DNA from: Lentisphaerota bacterium
Lineage (GTDB): Bacteria; Verrucomicrobiota; Lentisphaeria; Oligosphaerales; JABHEG01
Direction of reading: 5' to 3'
Assembly (NCBI GenBank): GCA_018676675.1
Contig: JABHEG010000280.1
Coordinates: 1 to 64,000, forward strand
Length of the DNA stretch: 64,000 bases
A program made the translations under genes and the position numbers. A model generated the notes under the pieces. It saw only the letters and a program-made list of their open reading frames with translations. It had not been told where the DNA came from and did no database searches. Below, one piece after another: positions 36,001 through 37,237 of the stretch; position 1 is the first letter of the stretch, and each line of letters begins with the position of its first letter.

Positions 36001-37237
36001 TCTGATTGGTCGCGATTCTCGCGAGGCTGAAGGTTCCGCCGCCATTGATGTTGAAGGGGGTGACCCAGCCGAGGGTCTTCTTGCACCAGGCACTGAAGAA
36101 GGCCGGCACAATCCCCCCGCCATTCCAGCTGCCCGAGGCCATGAGGCAGAAATCGCCGACGCCGGCGCTGTCGTAGCCGTAGTCGTAGAGGTCGGGGAGA
36201 CCGAGGAAGTGGCCGGTCTCGTGACAGATGACGCCGATGCGAACGATGCCTGTGCCGCTGTTGCCGCGCAGTTCGGACTCGGTGTGGTAGGGCTGCATCT
36301 GAACGCCGTCGTAGGTCACGGCACCGGTCAGATTCCAGTAGTGGGACCAGATGGACAGCGTGGGGCCGCCCTGTGCCTGATCATAGCCGGCATGAATCAC
36401 AGTCAGGCCATCGACCCAGCCGTCGCCGTCGCCATCCATGGTGCTGAAATCGAATCCGGTAGCGTCGAGCTTGGCGAGGGCTTCGGTGACCATGGCGCGC
36501 ACATCCCCGAAATCCTCGTCGTAGTGAGCATAGCCGTTGTCCAGGGTGATCCAAGGGGTGACAGTGGACTCGATGGTGAGCTGGTCGTAGGAAACTGCGG
36601 TGTAGAAGTCTTTGACTGATCCCTGAGCGCCATCGGCGGTGTGACCGGTCTCATTGAACAGGTTGTCAAAATTGGACTGGTCGATGGTGTGGGCGAGATC
36701 GCTGAACTCTACGAGCAGGACCAGGTTCCGCATGGTCCCGATTGAGGCAACTTTGTAGGGATTGCTGGCGCCTACCTGGAGGGCGGGTTGAGGAATGCCC
36801 TGCGCATCGGGAACACCAGCGGCTGAGCGTCTCGGAATAGCCTTTGAGGCAACACCGGCGGGATCACCGGCGCCCACAGCCAAGGCCCCAGGCACAATTT
36901 GGCCGATGGCGTCGCGGACAGCGTAGACAAACGCCCCGGTAGCCGCGTCCTGGAGCACCGTGTAGCCGGCAGCGTCCGTGTACCAGCGATTGTTCTCATC
37001 GCCATGCAGGTTCAGCTGGACGGCTCCGCCGCCGGCCTGGCTGTATTCGTAAACCCCGGGCATGGCAGGGGCACCCCGGAGAATCATAGGCGCGCATAGA
37101 AGCGCGAGAACAGCAGCATTGGTCAGGAGTTTCCCACTGCTTCCCGGCGGGATGGCAATGGCAGAGCGTCCGGGGCGGTAGCTGACGGTGACCACGCCGC
37201 GAACAAGGCTGTTCAAGAGCAGTGAGATGGCTTTCAT
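1..37237 (-). CDS. Giant secreted M6-family metalloprotease with LamG/TSP3 array (partial: C-terminus beyond left edge)
   Basis: At least 12,412 residues, open at the window's left edge. I read the frame at landmarks from end to end (M6 motif, NHL-like strands, C-type lectin, VWA, and the last LamG near position 630); all share one frame and I saw no in-frame stop, but this was not machine-checked. The start at 37237 has AGGAGG six bases upstream. Order by residue: signal peptide about 1-58 with a long n-region and the hydrophobic core LLTNAAVLALLCAPMIL; M6-type propeptide about 60-150; zinc protease about 150-535 with HETGHFLGLPD (H339, E340, H343, D349) and a Met-turn (FCLMASGSW); BNR-like segment about 535-930; SbsA-type Ig-like domains; NHL-like propeller about 1,810-2,450; more Ig-like domains; then from about 3,740 a LamG/TSP3 array with C-type lectin and VWA inserts. 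The protease fold is recognised with confidence. Substrate, localisation (surface or released) and total length are unknown. Confidence 0.9.
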   Translation of the reverse strand, partial: MKAISLLLNSLVRGVVTVSYRPGRSAIAIPPGSSGKLLTNAAVLALLCAPMILRGAPAMPGVYEYSQAGGGAVQLNLHGDENNRWYTDAAGYTVLQDAATGAFVYAVRDAIGQIVPGALAVGAGDPAGVASKAIPRRSAAGVPDAQGIPQPALQVGASNPYKVASIGTMRNLVLLVEFSDLAHTIDQSNFDNLFNETGHTADGAQGSVKDFYTAVSYDQLTIESTVTPWITLDNGYAHYDEDFGDVRAMVTEALAKLDATGFDFSTMDGDGDGWVDGLTVIHAGYDQAQGGPTLSIWSHYWNLTGAVTYDGVQMQPYHTESELRGNSGTGIVRIGVICHETGHFLGLPDLYDYGYDSAGVGDFCLMASGSWNGGGIVPAFFSAWCKKTLGWVTPFNINGGGTFSLARIATNQSMAYIRGDTWPAGEYILIENRQAVTYDSYLPGPQRGLLIWHVDENQANNDDQNHYLVDLEEADGIQHLQLNAGSGSEDDYFRNGNNTAFTSDSDPSSESYAAIPLGYDISAISASGSTMTLVVGDTGETTENIHEIVPLDGVSKVDATIHQDGSGVTHAVYVDRDNWVLKYAYSNPDDDGKVWSNQVTISSTYAFIDPPQTYGVAGNVLHTVFEAVDAATGRSGVYYTYSTDAGLTWSTDTLISDATDADAAYPYLAVDIHATDPNSDVLHVVWTASTPATDRIYDTTQGDVLMADTGAVAVDGATTGIIVGEGGARVVMWQDADGNRRYSAGDVVWTEPANDVDYIFNDPGHVNDTDIVGTPTAGTPATGLLFGLCIADTTPNGDYDAGEVVWVNVRDVKYATISRQGDGSWAADRTATIESNVAPFATAYNPKAAVDSTGTVHVAYHSTAADALRYDRTADAGVTWQGPETATDPLTTTDIVSPAIAISGGKEISVSDDQRTTTPAETVRIIWADTTDPNAILQEKALTLAAIAGGGTFSVTASSQVGLVNDTGLLGGNSVIDLHAKSDKYGNLHLAYQNDIASRIYYRVYSVRYEYYSLNPRWSLRFRELSGTGVILDSITVGPEANLMISYSIGAVSALVDTPPHIVGVEEFDMNEAGDIDALTVTYSEDMDDSTISLAERDQTQFDFGFTNNDCVGFDSTTDAAGTALEGTSDPMLSNDNVLTVLTDDLSLRNTLRTIVQFATDENRYLDFAGNEALSQDWAEITVYDRAGPVPYETWQHDNDRDGNTDVIVIHFSEPITDASVDLASVIRQFRLDDSDVFIGVDAVTDDVSGTAAGTVFLHDELPQFAPTSTATVSNTVLDLTSPTGIIDPGDPNDAYITIITNDWIDSVRNTRDKKITFTTAPGTFTDVPLNNNPANDGVGTTIQINHDYAAPTIFEALQLDGGSGNPNLNPQEPPEGYIDDIVMTFSEPMMDAMFYNDPAALVGPNSLAIDFGGTGQYHPATGNWTIGLDTSLDFFDSVTQQGNGLATFDQFYDPHISDDEKITIRIDPTDPHIALGTSAKNMEFEHWVLYRFPAQRRYSPGQTITTGTALTYITVPANVATQASSQIMRYPNDFQYGVNDLEVEKMLNQQGSTTNQQLLTGITILSVSHHCIWYNFTNSVEDTGADTWSRANITDMDGGANTGILLVRGTTANHFRVNTTITPIQYSPSEGLLAWGWGGGSAYQISGLSGPTIIRMNERLLNQAGDPPANERYIYVLVDPAKLPRVDRTTGTITNYFDLYDYGNNCYLGRTGRYPLITDYTLPEVDKAEPVILDVSFFDSNDNGTVDEIVLHLSEPMDDLTFGSDEADQFALDINQDGTPDINFAMTDDVSDPDEGEFPRNSLDPQVSPFSDLAVNPGSWIYLSDTGNRRVSRYSLAGAADAVQFIPVASTINTFNATKGVAYKADEFPFTTAAFGAAVSTYVSGAKYMFVLDPVTAQLRKFSTDDGLEATSGFPVAATAVSGSLIATARDLSDGVTYIFTTTSDNRVLKINGETGVSTTFAGPYASIQALIASSSGVFVAYDTVNVAKLLVADGALDTAFGGGDGILDGPYTAVYGLAVSSTSVFVAVNTGAAIQVETRQIADGNLALPVAGLAGATAVTAFVSDASAVYAAFTTGGTNHVAKILHTTGAVDAAFDTDGIIDVPVSVTKLAIGSDGASFFTGYVLAGAGTVAKFAVADGAAINAFGGGGTNVRTGIGTAVSALAVERIEGLDFVLLGDHSIWGNSTLDFTDGTASGFDVLYVTDAGTDTIRKFRTAGTNASQEIIGAGWPITGKTSTDDGFSQPWDVVVDSNGYLFILDRMNARVGRFFADGTPYDATGAAGIDFLKPEGVLAFDRPQALTIDGADSLYVADTESNRVRVFGSAQPWTANAPTETMTLTPSGAKALSAPRGLAVNTAGVSGAATVIYVADSGNDRVSAFTVASYDAGTGDADYATGYPISGSSIDNPTAVTLDEAAGSLYVIEAGILRNRVGVYTADRSGALSDNQQLFSIPVTGRNDEYVTLHLDEAENAIASTGTAAYDLYFTGQTTTWLDLLGNAIDTIPQPGWTNLDWYRALLIDYADPRIRQVELFDPNNDGDIDQVVVTFTEDMDKTSITSLNALQYTLGGTSFTHVDSTTDATTGIATTVGTTYYNGNDDEMVLLRSPETAGAGTGLADFIFTSQDGTFQDQSATTNKTAEELASVSVPSDLIVDRAAPVPVTAVVSPWPTNNGRLVENATVDPYLDVTFSEDITVAVSALANAHWVVTSPLGDSVELGNTQFTALNATTVRITFLVDAAGTTAENWIDGATINLRSSGSYAIEDAADNQSLPNTTAVTIQGLSDSTKGTPEYASSAALDQDGNGRLDKIIVWLDDDLMTADGHGSPAMTAFAVTDADGTTALTVTSVTVARNRIEILLGNTAGTTASPSLTYVVPTAAGARVVRSISSAAAENDFGFGGAITITDYARPVVTAANSSQRIQDSDPNDVAIAPDNTVITVTFSEDVRPEGVTPASHHARWSFPDSGYPGSATVAYTGDSDTDIDLTFSGATTGTDDWSQGDRANAAAAVGPAAIGSVGGEDYAFVVDASQNPQQITKMLLGVNATLCIWTDNDGDGRYDAAGDTAILNAGAAPADQTYGVAYDLFYVDTDGNGVYSTDEEMFADRNGNGQYNDAVDVRIFAGSDASWTTVENTVGIQRDLLFSPSLAAFVPVLPAAATIVDLEVANDFVYILYDDGAGAAAIQRLHGTTGAASGWTQTFAASEAVDIEAVGGTLYVAYNLTATGAGQVALCDIGTGVAGTTVDLGASNSVVDVEGDGTNLLVAFQAPQDPDGVRATISRFTAAGGATGVSVEIAPASGDAAMIRIRDIELSLEAAVTYLYVTTDREGAELIKYDMALAPVASVGLQGTNGSDTIAVVDESGTTYVYVGNTALGTVHKYSTDASLVSAFAPSTDGWYTELALSALPTGSAGISNSNFLFALDTARETITRFGAATGDAGNMLPAIPRFVYPWNGAPTIWTATDVVSDFDTAGTARNPARATLYGAVIRNLGIDYPSILTVTAYDDDANGFLDRIMMTADMDLSVIDSDTTTLISAFTVTDTQNARVLTVTEVDAGLIGSERIITLTLSNDAGGTGPTTLEYAQGSIDPAQLIQNQSSNALRDLVAGDVSVVDAAAPVITFATQTATAYLVGGNIPTSAVVDVTFSESLVNATVDAATLNPLFDIRSLGTQIFLPDGGVTVYEFDTDTMTVTFSAATTGGNWDADTATINVVAAGTDQITDTANPVNNAQPNAAPIRIFELRQTDDDNDGLPDKWEIQYFGDITTYGPGDDPDSDGLTNLQEYNAGSSPLLIDSDGDGLSDYDEVTLHGTNPGDRDTDDDGIIDSLELDPRNPNYSMSSQVTAERSLILGKVPTVGLSVPFSDRFASDSGSWTVEGWIRPGTDGTGALFTYSASTISGTRTALELGIDSFVPYVRFETVGGVEYKAGGNAFVAAIPTAEWTHLAGVWDLSSFSLQLYVNGVRKYAQVSVEPPAGTAGTLTIGANFTDGHLDETRYWNLVRTQNEIDLNKDLLVQEGSANLLSYLRFDDGGLAIEDFGAHLESPSWVPMMGDDDYAIDAGDPSLADDPYPAVWDDDNDNHADWVTVPGVAQPEAAGFDTDGIDNDNDGVVDDYIIPATVADGDTMFIIPTNEVVAGYDPNTDPLDATLETPVMGDDVLAAALLRSTDNAVLLPIRILPGPNGVLDSAASIAATDRAVTFGENAALIADDGSVDTNDLGGDDVHDPVPPNGHDRILPGPDGILQTVATLAGNIVVTYRRLFETVTQPENDVTDTLDNEPDGTVDDSIIAKHLIGFDDTDGDELADWWEHLYTGYLNETGLNPASDPDGDGLNHLYELWCDTNPFDNDTQNNGVNDGQEDFDGDGLTNAQEQNFSTDPRLADTDDDGISDAAEVAAGTSPTSALSPLNYRALVLDGTGDYLELPLTRRFELSGNWTIEAWILPTTVTSGDVINRVAGIGRSNYRLYLDNGVLKGEFHDAASGTAVTASSTAGAIAANVWTHVAAVYRASDRTVRVYVNGQASGTPSASNYIPTVNGSGPVKTLIGAGFNGTTRLIENAFTGAIDEIRIWRALRSEAQLANAMDDTLIGSEINLVSYFRFDDGGTSAQESVNNTTYSFPTDWENDWLNAGTLAGDAQLTTAALASAVSDLYTDTDFDGMPDYWEAQFTNVGNPNADEDGDGLQNLYEYYAGTNPNVASNEDAQGDSDNDGLTNLEEQTATTDPGDNDTDDDGLYDGEEVTGADNGASTFIPNGRTNPLNSLDPLKNYAMDLTTNDAYVTVTDANPLPTAFTVEAWIKLSSADDDGIILEKQDPEGGADDYALYLVNGELRFDYRAVDGATKTAALEGLQITSAHGWVHVAATVQADTADTDYAATALYAYADGAEYVASDRILGAVDTTSGGTLNVGNTGADYLPMTIDDVRVWNTTRSGDEIRGARDLPFTPADADFGNLAAYYRFDDAQTDGGAEDLTHAFATVLDARLAQHVGALQTGAAFVAVPSAKEGDETFTYFSADVDADSIPDFWELSHFGNTTTATDAPGVSVDGYSDTDGDGMNDYYEYRLGWDPIALNTVAQLGTDADGDELTNLQEQQAGTNPGNVDTDDDGIEDGDELIGDPADTAADDAQYITNPNYSMAHFDPVLTDALGRFRFTPARSLDLSKVDADQEGIAVPRSGRFDRDGGSLSVEAWVYANAADLNGAILSYRVGTKSALELGLEDGGRPYARVETATAVYEAGGDTDGATAFAGDTAWRHVAAVWDTENLEVKLYVDGLLEFATAVPATDVLLTDAGTLYIGGKGTTGQVDDRLDVGLLDEVRVWGYARALTQTDVQKDTILDNQSGGLLAYYRFDDGGATIEDFTHANPRPEAADYAIGTTGYDADAAADTDSDGTADWASAGAAAPVRTETPNAIPDWWANLYDTADPTFTAFAGHYYQYVVNPPATWTEATAAAQLAGGYLVIINDAEENAYITDSMLATSEGAWVGGSDETVEGTFVWVDGTPFSAGYTNWSNGRSIEPNDGVWGNPPYATEDYVQIVGRGNTNPFGLIPGFWNDLTNADGTGDTDGYIIEFNQPPVNATADTDGDGLGNLYEYYCRTNPNSADTDGDGTPDDQEDFDNDGLVNGLEQRYGTDPRSSDTDDDGTADTAEVLASTIGTSSLSPFTQRALAVTTGSVLLPADSRFALGQFTLEAWILPDDGNTEREIIVRELESGARYNYRLYLDATDHLVVAFTDTAGSIRKATSTATIAEGATAPWTHVAAVFDPANLSLRVFVNGVDDTDTTTPGATNVPVVTLPVRTIGDGPAVTAVGRNYSGLVDEVRIWGVARTATEILASKDVSLVGNDGNLVAYYRFDDSDHTGTHSIEDFTWSYAQDWLTGWANAAAIQGAATIVDVSATTPLSPFPVDGDDDGIADIWELQFFGNTTAADNTTNSDADLLSDLSEYLAGTDPTVVDTDLDGTSDDQEDSDADGLVNASEGTTNPGDADTDDDGLADGIEVTQGSDPIDSLDPLKTYVLDLTAANTAHARVMPNANTLVTGEMAVEAWIKLSSDTDNVGRILESQNVDGGTPDFVLYLNADGKLTVAYRTVTGSSKSLTLNDLVVSDDLGWVHVAASLQLVAAPSDYVLRVQAYVALDDSEYVQEADAQSGVDGTNGALYIGSSDTAEWLPMQVDEVRVWNVDRTQTQVINSRGLPLTTIAGNMRRYFRFDDTQDATTPAGAEDFTQPFNSVANAVANAPFAATLRGGAVFAGTAALSVGDEAFTYLGTDADNDGIADLWELLHFGVTNVATAESDNDGDGMTDRYEFYLGWDPRTDQTPAQLGADGDGDGLSNLEELQNGTDPVLADTDDDGIDDSDELAGDPNTGDGVNADIRYVTNPLYSMGRFDPTAVGGAYTELPGLSLDLDQIDDVTYADGIRVPMSGRFARNGAAWTLESWVKPATANATGAILSYQVSGQTAMEIGLNNGLPYATFDTVGGVAHTAGDSASAAAAFAADAWHHVAGVWDPTTDSLTLVIDGVIEVAVATGDSEPISGNGVLYVGGAGGARRLAEGLLDEVRVWSTARTRAQIEAARDTVIETGTGNLLAYYRFDDAGLTIEDFAQPNPQDDADLYDLVAWDYAVNPDPAGGPATAVWVTSVDAAAIRGIDDADNDQMPDWWEALVGNLAAGADGDNDGLTNLYEYYCRTNPARADSDNDGIADGDEDFDGDTLANAAEAALAASGVPGPDPRFVDTDDDGTADNVEAANNTLAGSALSPMQYRALSLNGSASVELPLSSRFALGNAWTVEAWIQPTAAAGDVFARSLAAGAYNMRLFFDGGQLKAQFTDTGGATVTSAAGATIATDGTWTHVAASFSSADMTLRLYVNSEEVAAAAQSGITLPASNGVGPVQTLIGNGFTGLIDELRVWAQPRDEDDLSDAMSRTLIGNEAGLVAYFRFDDGQAAADPAGTQDFVSTLAEDWLNDWANAGIMSAGATFSNLTADASPVSDSLTDVDGDTIADFWEYQFFGALNVAEVTPPTASSATTFTPLYTLTDADGDGLSDWFEYLAGTSPVVNSPSDLSGDPDNDGLTNIEEQGGALVGGRTTTVAISDPNDADTDDDGVTDDVERLNGTNPSDSLDGPLVSTINTPFHYPTIEGYPVMSRNGVLVLADVADYARAEVGPDLSRDGNNRLGLQAWVKPDATGVTGTKTILRKESASGQLDFALLLVNGVPTFQYRDSGDVTRSQAMSGDTLVADEWTHIAVTFDWNSAQNELIMYTMNDGDITREGYPAAAGAAEYASGPFFIGYNGSSVTGRIDEVRVWDSIRSQGQLLTTWSPGGPQGAIGTLARHEIDTHTLETYYRFDDDQYEGAKTHETPKGAEDFASSSGNYGRLLMHNTAQPRQRTAVLNGGADILIIETDSIDDETFDYLTADSDGDTLPDHWELIYFGDIDTAGPGTVAGYTDTDGDGFNDLYELIAGTNPLVAQVDTLDSDSDDLSNAQEQALGTNPNDNDTDDDGTLDNDEVAAGTDPLDSEDPLNSYVLDLASATATATTETFTTISGDLTIQAWVKLDAANVARTIITKVRDDGTGNDFQLRVTAADALEITYRVEDLNGTMQTVTMPDVTVPEGRWVNIAAELDTTGTTQDVTLAVYDTATGLWSSYQTESGGPLVGSAGTLVVGDADGVGGTAGFTGQMDELKIWAGAQYPGQVQASLGDRPSAGELSGMSGYFSFDDGQAAAAPMGAENFRQPFDSVINAMNNEQHALALGADATFVAIDQAKAGDELFTYLADDFDNDGIADRWELVNFGATSTANGTSDTDGDTMTDLYEYYLGWDPQVANAQAQLDADQDTDGITNVDEQIHNTLPTQADTDDDGTNDGAEVAAGTLPTDALSPIVDRVLSLPNAADALALPNKPALGTDTWTIEAWINPSTTGAATLIQRATTGGNTFTVGLSAANVLEAGFTPTDGTAAVSVTGSGFGSLPANQWSHVAATFDAAADVLAVYVNGDLAGQLSTEKTPVTVTTGSTTVQVGAGFVGLIDELRTWSTARTSAQINNSLTASLVGNEAGLEAYYRFDDSGTTAQDFDAASASDWLNSWDNAATLVNAAAFLAAPVDAPVTSDDVDADGDGMADVWEQQHFGNINVSDGTADADSDGLNDLYEYLANFDPNEPDTDNDGTPDNLEQDGDADGLNAITEQLYGTDPRKDDTDDDGKNDDVEIGATPVMTNPVYSMSQNVGSIATRRSLALGSLTSGVAVPFSETFDRAGGDWTIETQVRVSATPTVSLLSYTVGSGSQFAVSLQAGVPRVSFTDTTGATQTLNAAGPDGVGGAVSTNQWHTVAATWSQADQVLTLVVDGLVFTRTADQFGTQAVTPVSGRGALTLGQNVADVWVDEVRIWSAARTLDELESNRQVLVTANTTDLLGYYRFDDGGSTVEDFADTADDERVLTGISAAVTSSQAALLYGANGTDSDDTDGDRLPDWFEALYAGLDPAVEDVDADEIYDDQEDLDGDGLNNRYEFLAGTNPTVLDTDADGTADVDELAAAGDLTNGRKQQFNLSLSSTDTDDDGTTDVNEIAGGTIGTDPTSPSQYGSAVFTGTEYLAVPVRLDHALSGWTVSAWVNLTGAPGAQADVIARSVVAGDYTYRLSIGTDLKPAISFTSAADGTTDREVKADTALATGVWTHLAGRYDPATEELALFVNGRQLEDADVTATNVTGIGATGGPILAGKSVTERIGENIVGQISEARVSAVLNDIQVYRLYDTASRSFVFDIVINPTDVVLNLDNSRSMRGQPLEDLKAAAKVLVDGLADGTNIAVITYGGTVTLLQDFTTDKDLLNTQIDTIVLDPIVGTAYLTALDLAQTTFNNFNSGNDRIEIFISDGQPMPRSERPTAADIQAYADDGIKIDTIGFGRAITTGDDRYLTGMADLTGGTYYPAPTADDLITIMGQITETIELGLEGAVNPTLISDYQLTDGGASAGDAEARLDWEQAWRYAATPTNFGGAWAQVLTDSTTNPQPRYDQDGDGFTNAQEQAIGSRPDIADTDDDGANDLDEYNAGTHPGHSVSNASIAAKAFDLGTAGAPVTIPMATRFDRGGDSWTVETWVKPADANEAGSIIKSTIEGFTQFELGLGAYDLDANTTTPDSTNVPYIRFTTRNGQTVDVHGAYSLAATTWQHVAAVWDSAGSTLTLYVDGQATTSYASQTGTALSGASPATASAEAVETDHVAQLGATTFTAGTRVDEVRVWAAALTQVQILAAKDVYAQTNDPALLAYYRFDDGGSTVEDYAWSMAYLPGQYFFIRNDVAGENVQYDGNDYVVTPPAAGDVVADGAPLFLNAATITKDFAGDDRDADGLPDWFEDRYDNGFVTMDPSSDADNDGLTALNEYWSHTDPTVADSDTVQLPNPAAGDNVGDGAEDADGDSLTNAAEQLAGTRPDLADTDDDGTADNTDTDPLDALTPDTPQALQLTSASGHYMTFPLEDRFALNVDWTVEMWVQLNSSETGNGVLIQRALGSDGVNYELGISAFRPYVAFTVADGVEQQLVATDALTADVWYHVAGVYSQGAQSLTLYVNGAEVAVQNVGALNPVAYGEQAVTQVIGSDIDGTIDEVRVWSEARTEDAISSLYATTISGSAYASLVAYYRFDDGGASVQDFAGAYDTDWTTNWQHAANRVNGAALVTATTPVTVDEQDTDGDGMPDAWELTYGLDPLVAADATGDLDGDGLTNLNEYLTSNDPTVVDTDSDGQDDGIEDFDNDGLNNLQEQDVYGTNPGLADTDDDGINDGNEIIGDHDADTTRVAANITSPLYSMGRVDPVTDEATPDYSFDLSQVSGTAYASGIRLPDGQRFNRNGGSWTLEAWIRTDLDIDGGGVDRGDDDGGAILSYQVDGRTAMEIGLNGNERPYVTYDSVYGRTYTAGGDDAAVTAFANGEWRHVAGVYDAQANSLTLYVDGILSFSQIVLEAPITGTGDLYFGGKGSGNAADRLSYGLLDEVRVWTTARTQAQIEAARDTIVETGVGGLNANYRFDDAGLTIEDFARTRPTFDPADYDLDASVYGVGATTGTSNWVVTGATAKVIRGIDDSDNDLLPNWFEDAFVVDVDDRFDGIDSDGDGAIDDLTGIFATPETNLTDTVDNDNDGFVNDGAGHPYGSPETDLPADIVAASDYDGDGLSSLYEYYVRTNPYDADTDNDGIPDGQEDFDGDTLTNADEEIHGSDPTLPDTDDDSYSDAAEVAAGALPTNSLNTPDGLVHRALLFPGAATAYVSMPLSSQHAGASWATDAWVHADATVVPNANDEATIVAREVSAGRYNYRMFLINDAGTIRLGAEFHDAAGNAIRVISDGSAGGAAAQAVPTAEWVLLSAAFTAADGALHIEMTPGTDSPTFELGSVITTRRPATIGAGPVNTLVGADYKGYIASMQFPGAVIRFDDFTSAVDVDSDGWGDADDTGLEAGQVENLLAANDWTTDWASGGTLAGTVTFAVLDGQGGRPNAFAEDTTDTDGDAIGDTWETEYFGNLTTASMVAPSAGQLFYTVSDFDGDGLSDWFEYLAGTSPILASPGDLNANPDGDGLTNIEEQGLLYAIAGGLFRTGNNAVAATTDVYQALAISDPDDVDTDDDGILDHVERAAGTNPNDSLNGPLTAANGGFPAIGSQPVFTRNLVLSLPAVTAYARSDQGQTLGRYIAHTLQLWVKPDASNDGQTRTILRHDLEDGSFDYDLRLVDMVPQLRWVAEGGAIQTRTFAAVELEAAKWTNLSVSMDMDADAPVLTMYAMTDGIVTNQTFDMTPLPAESYSGENANAFGQFYFGDALGSSFVGSIDEYRTSYAALAENVLYGNWSPTNTRPATGTMGGADLSSGSHGVNWRFDDGQYTVAAHDAPTGAERFNLTQFDSHLMLGQGLGQAESQTRAWTMETYSGATMTAVGSLKVTDETYEYLSEDSDNDGIADHWELRHFFVLTTTDGTGDADSDGLTDIYEYFAGTDPNAPDSDATVYGGTAGVLDVDENPDAGVGDTLTNIQEQNYGTDPLAADTDDDGNDDDAEVAAGTDPTDSRDALTLRAMDFNHANDTVTIALNAAQTKLNLTTFTVETWVKPAVVNVAQTFAVKNSDTDVNYAIGLSVTGQVIFTVGDQTLTAVPASALLAAEWSHIAASSNGTTLTLRVTKPDPDQVSAANATVTYTNTAALASPTPTDNGTFVLGGTSFVGRLDETRVWSTVRSVDQLNTNRNAILDGTEAGLVAYYPYDDAGVTVEDFTARNDWDLAGIRSNTDGGDPTFEADSPNSLIDGDSDDLDDTWELANFGDLTTSDGTQDADSDGVNDLYEFLAGRDPNVAQAADTHSDGDTLTDEQEQAAGTHPDVDDTDDDGTNDGAELANGTDPLDSLSPLRNGVLALADTNVMTVALGPVLGGSATVEAWINPAAQTGIILRKDNVASATDDLVLELVADGDLKVTYRVTDDTTKTATLDSNITITEGWVHVAAVIDSPDGTDGVLNLYVYRPETGLTEVATADLNGVLAGGSGALEIGAAAAGDGFQGQIDELRIWSDARSAAELAANRAATPPAGFDLVAHYRFDDMGSASAEEFAGNRFNDPATLADNAEFAGTPANLMTALAAAKESDATFTYLDADADGDGMADLWENIHFGNTTTATAASDADGDTMTDLYEFLLGWDPRVTNPQTDLDATADADGLSNIDEQNYGSDPNVTDTDDDGVLDGPEVLANTDPADSRSPFTLRVLDLDPGDVVTVDVNQAQQKLNLPTMFTIEAWVRPEALADNSVILSKASGADINYQLAYDADGDVTFTIGDQTVELGTDARIGAAEWSHIAAVRTNTTTLALMVYTPDADGEYQTYSTQYTSIDLASIQPSDDGALTIGSAAFDGRLDEVRIWDTSWSFNAIASNRDQVLARNAASLVAYYPFDDSGATVEDFTAPNDADLAGAFTNTPTFVADAGALTDADTDADGIDDQWELQYFGDLATAGAASDFDSDGVNDLNEFLAGRNPTTIQPADTNSDGDTLTDEEEQLAGTNPGNADTDDDGVDDDDEVHAGTDPLDALSPLTNRVLALTNDNTGNAVANVGPVLNGDMAVEAWIKLDDTDDDGTIVQQVNSDTTVAYKLALLNGDVVFTYTTQDGQTHTDTMDLNGNEITQADGWVHVAVVTEYPSPADGTVTALVYKSATGLEYTEQWAARGALVADGGPVTVGPATADDAEWLDASIDELRVWNTAPTAAFIAGNRFLPFTVVDPQLTAYWRFDDGGTTAESLLNPYNAAVPTDAALDTELTRGGTATVADIADAQDDSETYTYLDADGDNDGIADFWEFRHFGGIGTATATSDSDSDTMTDLYEFLLGWDPRTTNSQANLDAAGTDADGLSNIDEQTYGTDPTVADTDDDGTNDGAEVAAGTDGTDSRSPFALRVMDFDAGDTMTVPLNAQQHQKLALTASFAIEVWVKPDVLVDGGVI
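10480..11060 (-). other. von Willebrand factor type A domain inserted in the LamG/TSP3 array
   Basis: Residues about 8,726-8,916 read as a VWA domain: VVLNLDNSRSM gives the MIDAS D-x-S-x-S (D8749, S8751, S8753), followed by LKAAAKVLVDGL, IAVITYGGTVTLL, a TAYLTALDLA strand with the MIDAS Thr region, IEIFISDGQPM and IDTIGFGRA. A metal-binding MIDAS suggests protein-ligand binding, as in integrin I domains and bacterial adhesins. It sits where module spacing is about 1.6 kb rather than 1.1 kb, which fits an insertion. Confidence 0.85.
20540..20960 (-). other. C-type lectin-like domain inserted in the LamG/TSP3 array
   Basis: About 130 residues (about 5,430-5,565) read as a C-type lectin fold: TWTEATAAAQLAGGYLVIIN, then ENAYITDSM, AWVGGSDE, FVWVDGTPFS, YTNWSNG, EPND (E5506-D5509), ATEDYVQI, FWNDL (N5542) and YIIEF. 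The EPN and WND motifs are the calcium and sugar ligands of classical C-type lectins, and EPN is the mannose-type signature. The lectin cysteines are absent, as in many bacterial members. It lies in the same frame as its neighbours and where module spacing lengthens to about 1.5 kb, so it looks like a domain insertion. Sugar binding is inferred. Confidence 0.85.
26030..29720 (-). other. Ig-like, propeller-like and calcium-loop segment leading into the LamG array
   Basis: Another run of SbsA-type Ig-like domains is visible from strands such as VTFTEDMDKTSI, VTFSEDIT and VTFSEDVRPEG. A calcium-loop ladder follows (27890-28100: LFYVDTDGNGVYSTDEEMF, then ADRNGNGQYND), then propeller-like strands (LYVAYN, YVYVGNTALGTVHKY) and at least one more Ig-like unit (VTFSESLVNATVD). 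The segment ends in DDDNDGLPDKWE, the first TSP3 repeat of the long array. It appears to be a stalk with an embedded propeller. No catalytic motif was seen. Confidence 0.5.
29900..31800 (-). repeat. NHL-like beta-propeller segment
   Basis: Repeated units contain LYVTDAGTDTIRKF, LYVADTESNRVRVF, LFILDRMNARVGRF and VIYVADSGNDRVSAF, each followed by a hydrophobic strand and a DxPxxV/AL-type turn. These are typical NHL blades (YVADxxNxRVxxF), which form six-bladed propellers that bind protein or RNA. The right-hand part (about 30800-31800) has weaker blades of the LKINGETGVSTTF type. It probably forms one or two propellers. The ligand is unknown. Confidence 0.6.
31880..34080 (-). other. SbsA-type Ig-like domains with 'FSEPM' strands
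   Basis: Several segments share the pattern of a short D-x-N-x-D-G loop, then a strand ending in YSEDMDDSTI, HFSEPITDASV, TFSEPMMDAMF or HLSEPMDDLTF. This is the hallmark of the SbsA/Big_5 Ig-like fold, used as stalk modules in S-layer and adhesin proteins. Four copies can be picked out here. They separate the protease and BNR-like part from the NHL-like propeller. Confidence 0.55.
34450..35635 (-). repeat. BNR/Asp-box-like propeller segment
   Basis: The region after the M6 domain reads as repeated short strands, with phrases such as VYYTYSTDAGLTWSTDTLI, which match the Asp-box (S-x-D-x-G-x-T-W) of sialidase-type propellers, and LHVVWTAST and LHLAYQND strands. It is probably a single beta-propeller of about 390 residues. 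No sialidase catalytic residues were identified, so a binding or spacer role is more likely than glycosidase activity. Confidence 0.5.
35635..36790 (-). other. M6 (immune inhibitor A-like) metalloprotease catalytic domain of the left giant protein
   Basis: This is the only obvious catalytic domain seen in the left giant. The sequence shows HETGHFLGLPDLYD, which fits the HExxHxxGxxD zinc signature of family M6: H339 and H343 as zinc ligands, E340 as the general base, D349 as the likely third ligand. About 20 residues later GDFCLMASGSW supplies the Met-turn typical of the family. Before it, PGVYEYSQ and LHGDENNRWYTD resemble the propeptide found on many M6 proteases of Bacteroidota and PVC bacteria. 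The protein is therefore expected to be made as an exported zymogen. The motifs are seen directly; activity is inferred. Confidence 0.9.
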